Positions 49,206 to 58,931 of a stretch of 64,000 bases of DNA are shown one piece after another. Position numbers and translations under genes: made by a program. Under the pieces are notes generated by a model. The model did not search any database, was not told the origin of the DNA, and worked only from the letters and a program-made list of their open reading frames with translations. This DNA is from Pseudoalteromonas sp. CO133X. Its GTDB lineage: Bacteria; Pseudomonadota; Gammaproteobacteria; Enterobacterales; Alteromonadaceae. The stretch lies in contig SGPE01000008.1 of the NCBI GenBank assembly GCA_004208945.1, forward strand, positions 372,001-436,000, in the 5' to 3' direction. How positions within the stretch are numbered: the first letter of the stretch is position 1; each line of letters begins with the position of its first letter.

Positions 49206-51860
49206 TTAAGCGGCGTTTTCAAGTGCACTAATAAGTGATTCATAGCTTGCATCAACCTGCTCAGTATCATTACTACGTAGCGCGCTTTCAAGTTGCCCTG
49301 CGGTTTTATGAATAGCTTCAAAGCCAAAACATCCCGCACTGCCTTTTAAGCTGTGTGCTAATGAGCGCAGTTCTTCCCATTCCTTAGCACGATAAAGCTG
49401 AATGACTTGACCCAAATAGTCTGGTAACTTTGAACGATAGTTTTCGTTAATTTGTTGGAATTTCTCACTTTTTAGTAAGTTTTCCCACTTATTCTGGCTG
49501 TCTTTTTCTATATTTAAATAACTTACTAAAACTTGTTCTAGGGCACTTTTGTCAATGGGTTTTGCCAAAGCTTCGTTGCAGCCAGCTTTGATATACCTGT
49601 CTACATCGGTCTTCATTACATTGGCTGTTAATGCGATGATAGGGCCATCATAGGCTGCGTGTCGAAGCATTTGGGTCGCTTCTAAGCCACCCATCACAGG
49701 CATTTGCATATCCATTATAATTAGTTGGTAGTCATTAACTAATGCCATTTCTACAGCTTCTGCGCCATTTTTGGCTATATCAGGCTCAAGCCCCCATGTC
49801 TGTAATAATAGCTTGATCAGTAACTGGTTATCGGGATTATCTTCAGCAACCAAAATACTGGCATCAAAGTTATTTTCAGCAAATGATAAGAGTAAATCTT
49901 TTCCAGGCGACAGCTGTTTACTATCATAAATAAAGGCGTCATCCTGTAATTGCTTAGCGTTTAGATGGCAAGCTACTTGAATTGTGAAGCAACTTCCATT
50001 GCCAGGTTCACTAACAAGATGGACATCACCCCCTAATAATTGCGCTAAATTCTTTGAAATACATAACCCAAGTCCTGTACCACCAAAGCGACGAGTTGTG
50101 GTGGCATCGGCTTGTTCGAATGGCTTAAATACCCTTTCAACTTCACGCTCAGACATGCCAATACCGGTATCTTTAATTGCAAACTCTAAGAATTGTTTGC
50201 TGCTGTTATAGCAAATACTAATAGAGATAGAGCCGTGTTCGGTAAATTTCACTGCATTACTAGCAATATTGATCAAAATTTGTTTTAAACGAGTGGTGTC
50301 GCTGTTGATGATTTTGGGGATAGGTAAACTGTAATCGATATCAAATTGCAGTTGTTTTTCATTTGCCAGAGGGCGAATAATTGAGTCTATGTCATGTACA
50401 AGCTGCACAACGTGACAAGGACTACACTCTACGGCCAGTTTTTCGGCTTCAATTTTAGATAAGTCGAGAATATTATTAATCAGTTCAAGTAGGTGTTTTG
50501 AATTACGTAAAATGGTGCTTAAGTGCTGCTCATCATTGACTGCATTTTTATTATGTAAAAGTTGCTCTGTAAAACCCATAATTGCGGTGAGTGGTGTACG
50601 AATTTCATGACTCATATTAGCTAAAAAGCGGCTTTTTAATTGGTTTGCTTGTTCAGCTTGCGCAATGGCCACCTCAAGCTTGCTGTTCATAGCTTCAAGG
50701 GCTTTTGTACGGCTTTCTACCTTTTCTTCTAAGTGATGTTTGTATTCTTCAAGCTCGTCTTGATAATGACGAATTTGATTCACCATGTGGTTAAAGTCGT
50801 TGAAAAGCACGCCGACTTCATCGTTTGTATGGGCTGGCAAATACACGGATAAATCGCCATCCCCAACACGGTGGCTCGCTTCACCAAGTAACTCAACAGG
50901 GGTGAGGAGTAAGTTGCGAACAACAATATAAATAAGAATGGGTAAAGCGATCACTGAAATAATGACAATTAAAGCTGTGATCAGGCTAATCGCTTTGCCA
51001 GACTGGTAGAGAAGGTTTTTAGGTGTGGTTGATACAAAGTAATCACCATCGGTCATTTGTACTGCGTAAATAATACGCTCTTCTTTATCAATGCTAGAAA
51101 GTTCAATACTGGCAAGTTTGCCATAGTCAGCAAGACTCTTAATTTGCTCTAGTTCATATTCACTTAAATAACTACCCCGTAAATCATAGTCAGAGCTAAA
51201 AAGAATTTGCCCTTTAGTGGTTAAAAACAAATTTAAGGTGTTATTAAAAGGCGCTTCTAGAATGCTGGTGTTTAAAATCGAGGGCTCAACATGTACAACA
51301 ATAAAGCCTAGTTGCTGCGGGCGCTTCAAATAATAGTCTATGTTGTAAATTGGATGCACAAAATACAGGCTGGTGGAGCCATCCTCTTTTGGGATCATAA
51401 ACTGTTGTTGTCGTAAGTTTGACTGCTGTACTTGTTTAAAAAATGGATACTCTTTTGGAGCGGGTGTTAATTGACTCGAATAGAAGGCATCACTTGTCCC
51501 ATCTGGCGCTAAGTAGTTAATACTTACAATATCAGGATAGGCCTCCGAATAGCTTGCAAATACATTCATTAATTCACCCAAATGTTCAATATATTGGGTT
51601 TTTGAGTCTGTATCGCGAGCTAAAAAATCAGCAAGCACGGGGGATGTTGATAAAAGTCGGGTGATCGAGTGGAAGGAGTCAATATAGTTAAATATTTTTT
51701 GTTGTTGTTGCTCAACAAAGCGGCTGACAATAAGTTCAGCTTGTTTTTTTGTGGAGTTAGTTACATTGGTCAGCGTAAACCCGCCTAAAAATAACAAAGG
51801 TAAGATCACAAGCGGCGTGATATACCATAATAATCGAATGCTGAGTTTACTGGTTTTCAT
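49206..51860 (-). CDS. Hybrid sensor histidine kinase with receiver and HPt domains
   Basis: 884 residues. The transmembrane segments at about 10-30 and 290-314 bracket a periplasmic double-Cache-like sensor. HAMP (about 315-370), a coiled coil, HisKA with His418 (LANMSHEIRTPLTAI), HATPase (ASNAVKFTE, DTGIGM, GGTGLGLCISK), a receiver (acceptor Asp in LIIMDMQMPVMGG, about 707) and an HPt domain with the phospho-His in LAHSLKGSAGC (about 838) follow. The protein can run a full phosphorelay. No partner regulator is adjacent. It is convergent with rimI. Confidence 0.93.
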   Translation of the reverse strand: MKTSKLSIRLLWYITPLVILPLLFLGGFTLTNVTNSTKKQAELIVSRFVEQQQQKIFNYIDSFHSITRLLSTSPVLADFLARDTDSKTQYIEHLGELMNVFASYSEAYPDIVSINYLAPDGTSDAFYSSQLTPAPKEYPFFKQVQQSNLRQQQFMIPKEDGSTSLYFVHPIYNIDYYLKRPQQLGFIVVHVEPSILNTSILEAPFNNTLNLFLTTKGQILFSSDYDLRGSYLSEYELEQIKSLADYGKLASIELSSIDKEERIIYAVQMTDGDYFVSTTPKNLLYQSGKAISLITALIVIISVIALPILIYIVVRNLLLTPVELLGEASHRVGDGDLSVYLPAHTNDEVGVLFNDFNHMVNQIRHYQDELEEYKHHLEEKVESRTKALEAMNSKLEVAIAQAEQANQLKSRFLANMSHEIRTPLTAIMGFTEQLLHNKNAVNDEQHLSTILRNSKHLLELINNILDLSKIEAEKLAVECSPCHVVQLVHDIDSIIRPLANEKQLQFDIDYSLPIPKIINSDTTRLKQILINIASNAVKFTEHGSISISICYNSSKQFLEFAIKDTGIGMSEREVERVFKPFEQADATTTRRFGGTGLGLCISKNLAQLLGGDVHLVSEPGNGSCFTIQVACHLNAKQLQDDAFIYDSKQLSPGKDLLLSFAENNFDASILVAEDNPDNQLLIKLLLQTWGLEPDIAKNGAEAVEMALVNDYQLIIMDMQMPVMGGLEATQMLRHAAYDGPIIALTANVMKTDVDRYIKAGCNEALAKPIDKSALEQVLVSYLNIEKDSQNKWENLLKSEKFQQINENYRSKLPDYLGQVIQLYRAKEWEELRSLAHSLKGSAGCFGFEAIHKTAGQLESALRSNDTEQVDASYESLISALENAA

Positions 51861-52107
51861 GACCTAACTTTATTTCCCTCCGTGTAATTTACCAATAGTA
51901 TGCGTTACAACTTGATTACACAAGCTTAGAAAAAGATGAACAACTAAAACAACAAAAAGGTTGAATAATTACTTACAATCGCTGCTTTTTTGGCTAAGAC
52001 AAACAGGGTATAATGCCCGCAATTCTATTTTATTTTTACAGTGTGCACTGCTTACTTTTTATGGAGTGAGTATCAGTGGCACTTTGTTCTGACTAAAAGC
52101 GGCTTAC

Positions 52108-53691
52108 ATGTCTAATTTAACTACCGAAATTAATAAACGACGCACCTTTGCGATCATCTCGCACCCAGATGCGGGTAAAACCACTATTACAGAAAAAGTT
52201 CTGTTATTCGGACAAGCGATTCAAAAAGCCGGTACCGTAAAAGGCCGTGGCTCAAACCAGCACGCAAAATCAGACTGGATGGAAATGGAAAAAGAACGTG
52301 GTATCTCGGTAACTACGTCTGTTATGCAATTTCCTTACAATGAGCGTCTAGTTAATTTACTTGATACTCCAGGACACGAAGACTTCTCTGAAGATACTTA
52401 CCGTACATTGACTGCGGTTGATTCATGTTTAATGGTAATCGACGCGGCGAAAGGTGTTGAGGATCGTACTCGTAAATTAATGGAAGTAACACGCTTACGT
52501 ACTACACCTATTGTAACCTTTATGAATAAGTGTGACCGTGATATTCGTGACCCAATGGAGTTATTAGACGAAGTCGAAACTGAGCTAAACATCGCTTGTG
52601 CACCTGTTACTTGGCCAATTGGTTGTGGTAAAGAATTCAAGGGTGTGTATCACATTCACCGTGAAGAAACGATTTTATACAGCACAGGCCAAGGCCACAC
52701 AATTCAAGAAGTGCGCGTTATCAAAGGGTTAGACAACCCTGAACTTGATAATGCAATTGGTAGTGAACTTGCTGAGCAACTACGTGAAGAGCTCGAGCTT
52801 GTTATTGGCGCATCTCACGAGTTTGATTTAGATCTGTTCTTAGCAGGCGAGCTATCACCTGTGTATTTTGGTACGGCACTTGGTAACTTTGGTGTTGACC
52901 ATGTTCTTGATGGCTTAACTGAGTGGGCACCTGCGCCATTACCTCGCGAAACAGAAGACCGCCAAGTTTCAGCAACTGAAGATAACTTCTCTGGCTTCGT
53001 ATTTAAAATCCAAGCGAACATGGACCCTAAACACCGTGACCGTATTGCCTTTATGCGTATTGTATCTGGCAAATATAGCCAAGGTATGAAAATGAACCAT
53101 GTGCGTATTGGTAAACAAGTGAGTATTTCTGATGCGGTAACCTTTATGGCCGGTGATCGTGAACGAGCGCAAGATGCTTACGCAGGTGACATCATTGGTT
53201 TACATAACCATGGTACGATTCAAATTGGTGATACTTTCACGCAAGGCGAAAAAATGAAGTTTGGCGGTATTCCTAACTTCGCACCAGAATTATTCCGTCG
53301 TATTCGCTTAAAAGATCCATTAAAACAAAAGCAATTGTTGAAAGGCTTAGTTCAGCTCTCTGAAGAAGGTGCTGTGCAAGTATTCAGACCGCTTATCAAT
53401 AACGACCTTATCGTTGGTGCGGTCGGTGTACTACAGTTTGATGTGGTTGTTGCGCGCTTAAAAGCAGAATACAACGTAGATGCGATTTACGAAGGTGTGA
53501 GTGTTAACGCTGCACGTTGGGTAAGCTCGGACGATGTTAAAAAGCTTGAAGAGTTTAAGCGTAAGTGCGAAAGCAACTTAGCGCTTGATGGTGGCGATAA
53601 CCTTACTTATATCGCGCCAAGCCGTGTAAACCTAAACTTATCGATGGAGCGCTATCCAGACATCAAGTTTAACCATACGCGCGAAAACTAA
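52108..53691 (+). CDS. prfC: Peptide chain release factor 3
   Basis: 527 residues (E. coli 529). GTPase motifs are intact: G1 [10 protein letters not shown]3 [12 protein letters not shown] and G4 MNKCDRD. Domains II and III follow. RF3 uses GTP to recycle RF1 and RF2 after termination. A small hairpin (GCCCG / CGGGC, 53718-53732) separates it from argS, so the two may share a transcript. Confidence 0.97.
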   Translation: MSNLTTEINKRRTFAIISHPDAGKTTITEKVLLFGQAIQKAGTVKGRGSNQHAKSDWMEMEKERGISVTTSVMQFPYNERLVNLLDTPGHEDFSEDTYRTLTAVDSCLMVIDAAKGVEDRTRKLMEVTRLRTTPIVTFMNKCDRDIRDPMELLDEVETELNIACAPVTWPIGCGKEFKGVYHIHREETILYSTGQGHTIQEVRVIKGLDNPELDNAIGSELAEQLREELELVIGASHEFDLDLFLAGELSPVYFGTALGNFGVDHVLDGLTEWAPAPLPRETEDRQVSATEDNFSGFVFKIQANMDPKHRDRIAFMRIVSGKYSQGMKMNHVRIGKQVSISDAVTFMAGDRERAQDAYAGDIIGLHNHGTIQIGDTFTQGEKMKFGGIPNFAPELFRRIRLKDPLKQKQLLKGLVQLSEEGAVQVFRPLINNDLIVGAVGVLQFDVVVARLKAEYNVDAIYEGVSVNAARWVSSDDVKKLEEFKRKCESNLALDGGDNLTYIAPSRVNLNLSMERYPDIKFNHTREN

Positions 53692-53752
53692 TACGCTAAG
53701 TCTGCTTCAAATTTAAGTGCCCGTACAGCGGGCCATAAAGGTAAAAATTACA

Positions 53753-55495
53753 ATGAATATTCGTACTCTTTTAATCGACAAAGCAATTGCTGCTATGGTT
53801 GCAGCAGGGTTACCTGAAGACACTAACCCAGCGGTAACGCAAAGCACACGCCCACAGTTTGGTGATTACCAAATCAATGGTGCAATGGGCGCGGCTAAAA
53901 AATTAAAATCAAACCCGCGTGAACTTGCACAAAAAATTATCGATAACTTAGACCTTGCTGATATCGCAGAAAAAACTGAAATCGCAGGCCCAGGTTTTAT
54001 CAATATTCACTTAAAGCCTGAGTTTTTATCGGCAAGCTTAAAAGCGGCAAACGAAGACGAAAAGCTGGCTGTTGCACCACATGCAACGGCGCAAAAAGTA
54101 GTGGTTGATTACTCATCTCCTAACCTTGCCAAAGAAATGCACGTAGGTCACTTACGTTCAACCATCATTGGTGATGCAGTTGTTCGTGCCCTTGAGTTCC
54201 GTGGCGATGACGTTGTTCGTCAAAACCACATGGGTGACTGGGGTACACAGTTTGGTATGTTAATCGCGCACTTAGAAGATCAAATCAAGCAAGGTGTTGA
54301 TTTAGAATCAGTGGCGTTAGCTGATTTAGAAACCTTCTACCGTGATGCGAAAAAGCGCTTTGATGATGAAGAAGGCTTTGCTGATAAAGCCCGTGATTAC
54401 GTTGTTAAATTACAAGGTGGCGATGCACACTGTGAAAAACTGTGGAAGTTATTCATTGCCACGTCTGTAAAGCACTCTGAAGAAGTTTACAAGCGTCTAA
54501 ACGTAACACTTACGCAAGATGACATCATGGCAGAAAGTGCCTACAACAGCGAACTTGCCAACATTATCGCGCTATTAAAAGACAAAAATATTGCCGTTGA
54601 GTCTGAAGGCGCACAAGTGGTGTTTTTAGATGAGCTGGCTAACAAAGACGGCGAGCCTTCAGTGTTTATCGTACAGAAATCAGGGGGTGGTTTCTTATAT
54701 GCAACAACTGACTTAGCTGCTTGTGATTACCGTTCAAATAAACTGGGTGCTGATCGTATCTTAATCTTTGTCGATGCGCGTCAAAGCTTACACTTTAATC
54801 AAGTTGAGCTAACAGCACGTAAAGCGGGTTTATTACGTGATGAAACAAGTTATGAATTCTGCCCATTCGGTACCATGATGGGTGAAGATGGCAAGCCATT
54901 CAAAACACGTACGGGCGGTACAGTTAAACTTGCTGATTTACTTGAAGAGTCAATTACCCGTGCAGCAGCTAAACTTGCTGAGCGTGAGTCTGATTTAAGT
55001 GTCGAAGAGCGTAGCGAAATTGCTCGTAAAGTAGGTATTGGCGCAGTGAAATATGCGGATCTGTCTAAGCACCGTACTAGCGACTATATCTTCAACTGGG
55101 ACACAATGCTGAGCTTTGAAGGTGCGACAGCGCCTTACTTACAATATGCATATACGCGTGTTCGCAGTATCTTCCGTAAATCAGGTATTGATGCGGCGTC
55201 ATTAACAGCTGATGTTGCAATCAACGAGCCACAAGAAAAAGCGCTGGCACTTAAACTTCTTCAGTTAGAAGAAGTACTTGATCTAATGATCAGCGAAGCA
55301 ACACCGCACGTATTATGTGGATACCTATATGAACTAGCAAGCCTATACATGACGTTCTACGAAGCATGCCCAGTTCTAAAAGAAGGTGTAGAGCCAAGTG
55401 TACGTGACAGCCGTTTAGTACTGTGTAATTTGGTTGCGAAGACACTGCACTCAGGGTTGGATCTGTTAGGTATCGAAGTCATGGAGCAAATGTAA
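53753..55495 (+). CDS. argS: Arginyl-tRNA synthetase
   Basis: 580 residues from the ATG at 53753; an upstream in-frame start at 53717 would add 12 unrelated residues. It has the N-terminal Add-1 domain, the HIGH motif as HVGHLRS, the usual absence of a lysine KMSKS in ArgRS (FKTRTGGTV there), and the C-terminal anticodon-binding DALR domain with [10 protein letters not shown]. It charges tRNA-Arg. Confidence 0.97.
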   Translation: MNIRTLLIDKAIAAMVAAGLPEDTNPAVTQSTRPQFGDYQINGAMGAAKKLKSNPRELAQKIIDNLDLADIAEKTEIAGPGFINIHLKPEFLSASLKAANEDEKLAVAPHATAQKVVVDYSSPNLAKEMHVGHLRSTIIGDAVVRALEFRGDDVVRQNHMGDWGTQFGMLIAHLEDQIKQGVDLESVALADLETFYRDAKKRFDDEEGFADKARDYVVKLQGGDAHCEKLWKLFIATSVKHSEEVYKRLNVTLTQDDIMAESAYNSELANIIALLKDKNIAVESEGAQVVFLDELANKDGEPSVFIVQKSGGGFLYATTDLAACDYRSNKLGADRILIFVDARQSLHFNQVELTARKAGLLRDETSYEFCPFGTMMGEDGKPFKTRTGGTVKLADLLEESITRAAAKLAERESDLSVEERSEIARKVGIGAVKYADLSKHRTSDYIFNWDTMLSFEGATAPYLQYAYTRVRSIFRKSGIDAASLTADVAINEPQEKALALKLLQLEEVLDLMISEATPHVLCGYLYELASLYMTFYEACPVLKEGVEPSVRDSRLVLCNLVAKTLHSGLDLLGIEVMEQM

Positions 55496-55508
55496 TCACC
55501 GTCGTATT

Positions 55509-55607
55509 TTAACCTAATACTGCGTTGTCAAACCGACTGACCCTAATCACATACAAGCCACGTATGCTCATAGGGATAAGTCGGTTTTCCGCCTTGTCTT
55601 AGGCTAA
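55509..55607. repeat. 99-base imperfect palindrome, MITE- or REP-like
   Basis: The outer arms TTAACCTAATAC and GTCTTAGGCTAA pair 10 of 12; next AAACCGACT / AGTCGGTTT pair perfectly, then CCCTA / TAGGG, then CATAC / GTATG around a seven-base loop. The whole element could fold into one long cruciform or RNA hairpin. The size and structure suggest a dispersed non-autonomous element or a REP unit. Confidence 0.7.
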
Positions 55608-55689
55608 ACTACTTAGGTGAATTCTGCTTCGTGTAGTTCGCTTTGAAAGCACTCCTACACTTGCAGAACATTTAAGAACTCATAGCTTT

Positions 55690-55721
55690 GTAGGTTGGGT
55701 AGAGCTAAGCGAAACCCAACA
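55690..55721. repeat. GTAGGTTGGGT...ACCCAAC hairpin element
   Basis: GTTGGGT and ACCCAAC are separated by AGAGCTAAGCGAA. I recognise this hairpin as a short intergenic element found in many unrelated bacteria. Its role is unknown. Confidence 0.65.
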
Positions 55722-55778
55722 AATTGACAGCTCAATAACCTTGATTAATCTTTAGCTGATAGCGATAGAGGGAATTTT

Positions 55779-56417
55779 ATGAAACTTGAAGATATTCGCC
55801 GTGAATATTTACAGGATGGTTTATCTGAAGAAATGCTTGATGCATCTCCAATCAAGCAGTTTGAAAAATGGCTTGAGCAAGCTGTTGCAACTAATTTGCC
55901 TGATCCTACGGCGATGGTGGTAGCAACCGTTGATGAGTATGGCCAGCCTTCGCAGCGTATTGTGCTGTTAAAGCATCTTGATGAAAATGGCTTTGTGTTT
56001 TTTACCAATACCGGCTCGCGCAAAGCGCAGGAGCTAAAAGGTAATAACAAAATTTCTCTGCACTTTCCGTGGCACCATATGGAGCGACAAGTCATTGTTT
56101 ACGGTGAGGCTAAACCCTTACCAACAACGGCTGTGGCGAAGTACTTTTTATCGCGTCCAAAAGAAAGCCAGTTAGCTGCATGGGCATCAGAGCAAAGTCG
56201 TCCTGTTTCATCACGCAAGGTGTTGATGGAAACATTCGCGAAAATGAAGCAAAAGTTCTCTGAGGGTGAAATTCCACTCCCCGATTTTTGGGGGGGCTAT
56301 TGTGTTGAGCCGACTAAAATCGAGTTTTGGCAAGGCGGCGCACATCGCTTACATGACCGCTTTATGTATCAACGCCTAGCTGATAGTAGTTGGCAGTTTG
56401 GTCGTTTAAACCCGTAA
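55779..56417 (+). CDS. pdxH: Pyridoxamine 5'-phosphate oxidase
   Basis: 212 residues (E. coli 218). The FMN-binding split-barrel shows [36 protein letters not shown] and the C-terminal [11 protein letters not shown] active-site end. It oxidises pyridoxine or pyridoxamine phosphate to pyridoxal phosphate. GAGGG precedes the start. The TatD-family gene begins on the base after its stop. Confidence 0.96.
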   Translation: MKLEDIRREYLQDGLSEEMLDASPIKQFEKWLEQAVATNLPDPTAMVVATVDEYGQPSQRIVLLKHLDENGFVFFTNTGSRKAQELKGNNKISLHFPWHHMERQVIVYGEAKPLPTTAVAKYFLSRPKESQLAAWASEQSRPVSSRKVLMETFAKMKQKFSEGEIPLPDFWGGYCVEPTKIEFWQGGAHRLHDRFMYQRLADSSWQFGRLNP

Positions 56418-57191
56418 ATGCGTTTTATCGATTCCCACTGCCACCTTGATTTTAGCGAATTTGATGAGACTCGCACAGAGCTTATCAAAGCATGTAAGCA
56501 AGTGGGGATCGAGCATTTTATTGTGCCGGGTGTGAGCTTGGCACAATCTACAAAACTATTCTTTTTTGCTCAATCAGAGCCAAGTATCTCAGTTGCTTTA
56601 GGCTTACATCCTTATTTTTTATCTGATCACCAAACTCATCACCTTGCTGAATTAGAGCAGCTAGCAAAAGCCCATTTAGGGCAATTTATCGCCATTGGTG
56701 AGTGTGGCCTAGATCGTAGTATTGATGACCTAAATAAACAAACGCAGCTTTTTGAAGGACAAATAGAGCTTGCCAACCAACTTGCTTTACCACTCATTGT
56801 GCATCACAGACAAAGTCATGATTTAATAGCTCGCTCATTTAAGCGCTGTAAACCCAAATACGGTGGGGTTATTCATGCCTTTTCAGGCGCTGAACAACAA
56901 GCCCAGAGTTATATAAAACAAGGGTTTAAGTTGGGGGTCGGTGGCGTGATAAGTTATCCGCGAGCGGGTAAAACTCGTAAAGTTATAAGCGCAATTGAGC
57001 CACAGCATTTAGTGCTTGAAACCGATTCACCCTCAATGCCGCTAGCTGGTTTTCAAGGGCTGGTAAATACACCACTTAAAGTGCGTGATGTATTCAGGTA
57101 TTTATGCGAACTTAAAGGTATAACGGGCGATGCCCAAGAAGAGTTTGCTCAGGCACTTTATGAATCTTGCTCCGCACTTTTTCGCATATAA
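56418..57191 (+). CDS. TatD-family metal-dependent hydrolase
   Basis: 257 residues. The amidohydrolase-like barrel has the first metal motif DSHCHLDF (HxH), IGECGLD for the bridging Glu, and HHRQSHD, VIHAFSG and ETDSPSMP for the other ligands. Family members are DNases or D-aminoacyl-tRNA deacylase-like; this one is closer to YjjV than to TatD. The ATG follows the pdxH stop directly (TAAATG), so translation is coupled. It is convergent with ytjB, overlapping by 34 bases. Confidence 0.88.
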   Translation: MRFIDSHCHLDFSEFDETRTELIKACKQVGIEHFIVPGVSLAQSTKLFFFAQSEPSISVALGLHPYFLSDHQTHHLAELEQLAKAHLGQFIAIGECGLDRSIDDLNKQTQLFEGQIELANQLALPLIVHHRQSHDLIARSFKRCKPKYGGVIHAFSGAEQQAQSYIKQGFKLGVGGVISYPRAGKTRKVISAIEPQHLVLETDSPSMPLAGFQGLVNTPLKVRDVFRYLCELKGITGDAQEEFAQALYESCSALFRI

Positions 57192-57784
57192 CGATTAACT
57201 TGCCAGCGTTTTAACCCTCGGCCAAGTTGCCAAGTAAAAATACAAGTAATTACAAGCATAAGAAGCACTTGGCGGCCTAAATCATGAAAGCTGCTGTGGC
57301 TTGTCGCTATTGAAGCTTGTGTTAAATAAGTAATAGCAACAAAGCCAATAGGGCGCTCGTCATCACTTATCACAGGTTCTACGAAAGGGGTTTTTAAGCG
57401 GCTAATGCCAGGTGTTGAATCTGGCAGTAAGCCAAAGGTGTGATGGCTTTGCCAGTTATCACTTGCGGCTATTTGTATCCCTTGTTGATCATAAATCGTT
57501 GCTGCTAAAACAAACTCATCTTCAGCTATGTTATTGCACAGCATATTTAGCGCAGGCTTATTCTTCTCCTGTAGAGGGGTCTGAGCATTGAGAGCCATAA
57601 ATTTAGTTAGGCTGATAGCGGTGCTATTTGAGCTGTCATAAAGTAGTTGATGAGACTGAAAACTACTATTAACCGCAACCCAACTTAAAAGCACAAAACA
57701 TGCGGCCGCTAAGCTTAATCGCACAAGTCGTTGGCGATAGCTGGCGGAAAAAGGAGGCTTAAGATGGTTATTTTTCATAGTCAC
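57158..57784 (-). CDS. ytjB: YtjB/Smp-type membrane protein
   Basis: 208 residues. Two membrane segments (about 24-43 and 170-190) flank a periplasmic domain of about 125 residues (VLAATIYDQQGIQIAASDNW, GFVAITYLT). The layout matches E. coli YtjB/AhpA, and so does its divergent position next to serB. Its function is poorly defined. Confidence 0.88.
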   Translation of the reverse strand: MTMKNNHLKPPFSASYRQRLVRLSLAAACFVLLSWVAVNSSFQSHQLLYDSSNSTAISLTKFMALNAQTPLQEKNKPALNMLCNNIAEDEFVLAATIYDQQGIQIAASDNWQSHHTFGLLPDSTPGISRLKTPFVEPVISDDERPIGFVAITYLTQASIATSHSSFHDLGRQVLLMLVITCIFTWQLGRGLKRWQVNRYMRKSAEQDS

Positions 57785-57911
57785 CGAATGCGCTGCTGAC
57801 AGCTTTTATGATTGATGATACAACTAAGTCTGTATAATAACCTTATTAGTTAATTGATTACGAGTAGCAAATACGCGTTTAATCACAGACATAAGTCTAA
57901 TTGGAGCCACT

Positions 57912-58931
57912 ATGTCACAGCTTAGCTTAGCTGCAACCAGTTCAGCAAATTTAGCCGAAGAAATAATACTAAATTGCTGGTATGAAATTAAAAATAATCA
58001 TCTTATTCAAACCAATTTACTACCTAAAGCAAATCATGGCGTAGCAAGTGTTGCATTTGGTTGTGACTTCTCAGCGGCTAAGTTGCTTAATCTTGTAGAG
58101 TTTTTGTCGCAACATGGTTTTAGTAATCTATCTATTTGTTGCTACCAGCCTACAGAAACATTGTTACCAGCATGGTGCCTATACAGTGATTCACAAAAGC
58201 CATTGAGTCCTTTGTTATTGCAGGCGTTTTCTGCTGAGCAAGGTTATCAGTTAGTGCAACTTACAAACCCTGCTAACGTGAATGAAGCAGGGCTTTTATT
58301 AATGGATATGGACTCTACAGCGATTACGATTGAGTGCATTGATGAAATAGCACGTTTAGCTGATGTGTACGATGATGTTGCAGCTGTAACTGCGCAAGCG
58401 ATGGCTGGTCAACTTGACTTTACACAAAGCTTAAATCAACGAGTAGCAAAGCTTGCAGGTATCGATGTAGCGTTAATCAATGAGCTAAAACTAAATCTAC
58501 CTCTGATGCCTGGCATTACCGAATTGTGCCAGTATCTAAAAGCGCATAATTGGCACCTTGCTATTGCTTCTGGCGGTTTTGTACCATTTGCAGAACACGT
58601 TCAATCACTTATTGGTCTTGATGAAGTACACGCAAATACACTCGAATTTAAAGATAACCGCCTAACAGGTAAAGTAACTGGAACGATTGTTGACGCCGAG
58701 CAAAAAGCACGCGTTCTTGAGCAAATTCAACAAAGACTCGGGCTTGATAACCGTCAAACCGTTGCCATGGGTGACGGCGCTAATGATTTAAAAATGATGG
58801 CTAAAGCAGGGCTTGGTGTTGCTGTTCATGGTAAACCTAAGGTAGTTGAACAGGCAGATACAGCTATCAATGAAGGTTCTCTGTTACAAGTTGCATATCT
58901 ACTTGCAATCCCATTAGATTACACGCTTTAA
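57912..58931 (+). CDS. serB: Phosphoserine phosphatase
   Basis: 339 residues (E. coli 322). The C-terminal HAD domain has the nucleophile Asp in LLMDMDSTAITIECIDEIA, the SGGF motif and MGDGANDLKMM. The N-terminal part (about 1-120) is the regulatory ACT-like region. It removes the phosphate of phosphoserine in the last step of serine synthesis. It is divergent from ytjB and convergent with the PilZ gene, overlapping by 18 bases. Confidence 0.95.
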   Translation: MSQLSLAATSSANLAEEIILNCWYEIKNNHLIQTNLLPKANHGVASVAFGCDFSAAKLLNLVEFLSQHGFSNLSICCYQPTETLLPAWCLYSDSQKPLSPLLLQAFSAEQGYQLVQLTNPANVNEAGLLLMDMDSTAITIECIDEIARLADVYDDVAAVTAQAMAGQLDFTQSLNQRVAKLAGIDVALINELKLNLPLMPGITELCQYLKAHNWHLAIASGGFVPFAEHVQSLIGLDEVHANTLEFKDNRLTGKVTGTIVDAEQKARVLEQIQQRLGLDNRQTVAMGDGANDLKMMAKAGLGVAVHGKPKVVEQADTAINEGSLLQVAYLLAIPLDYTL

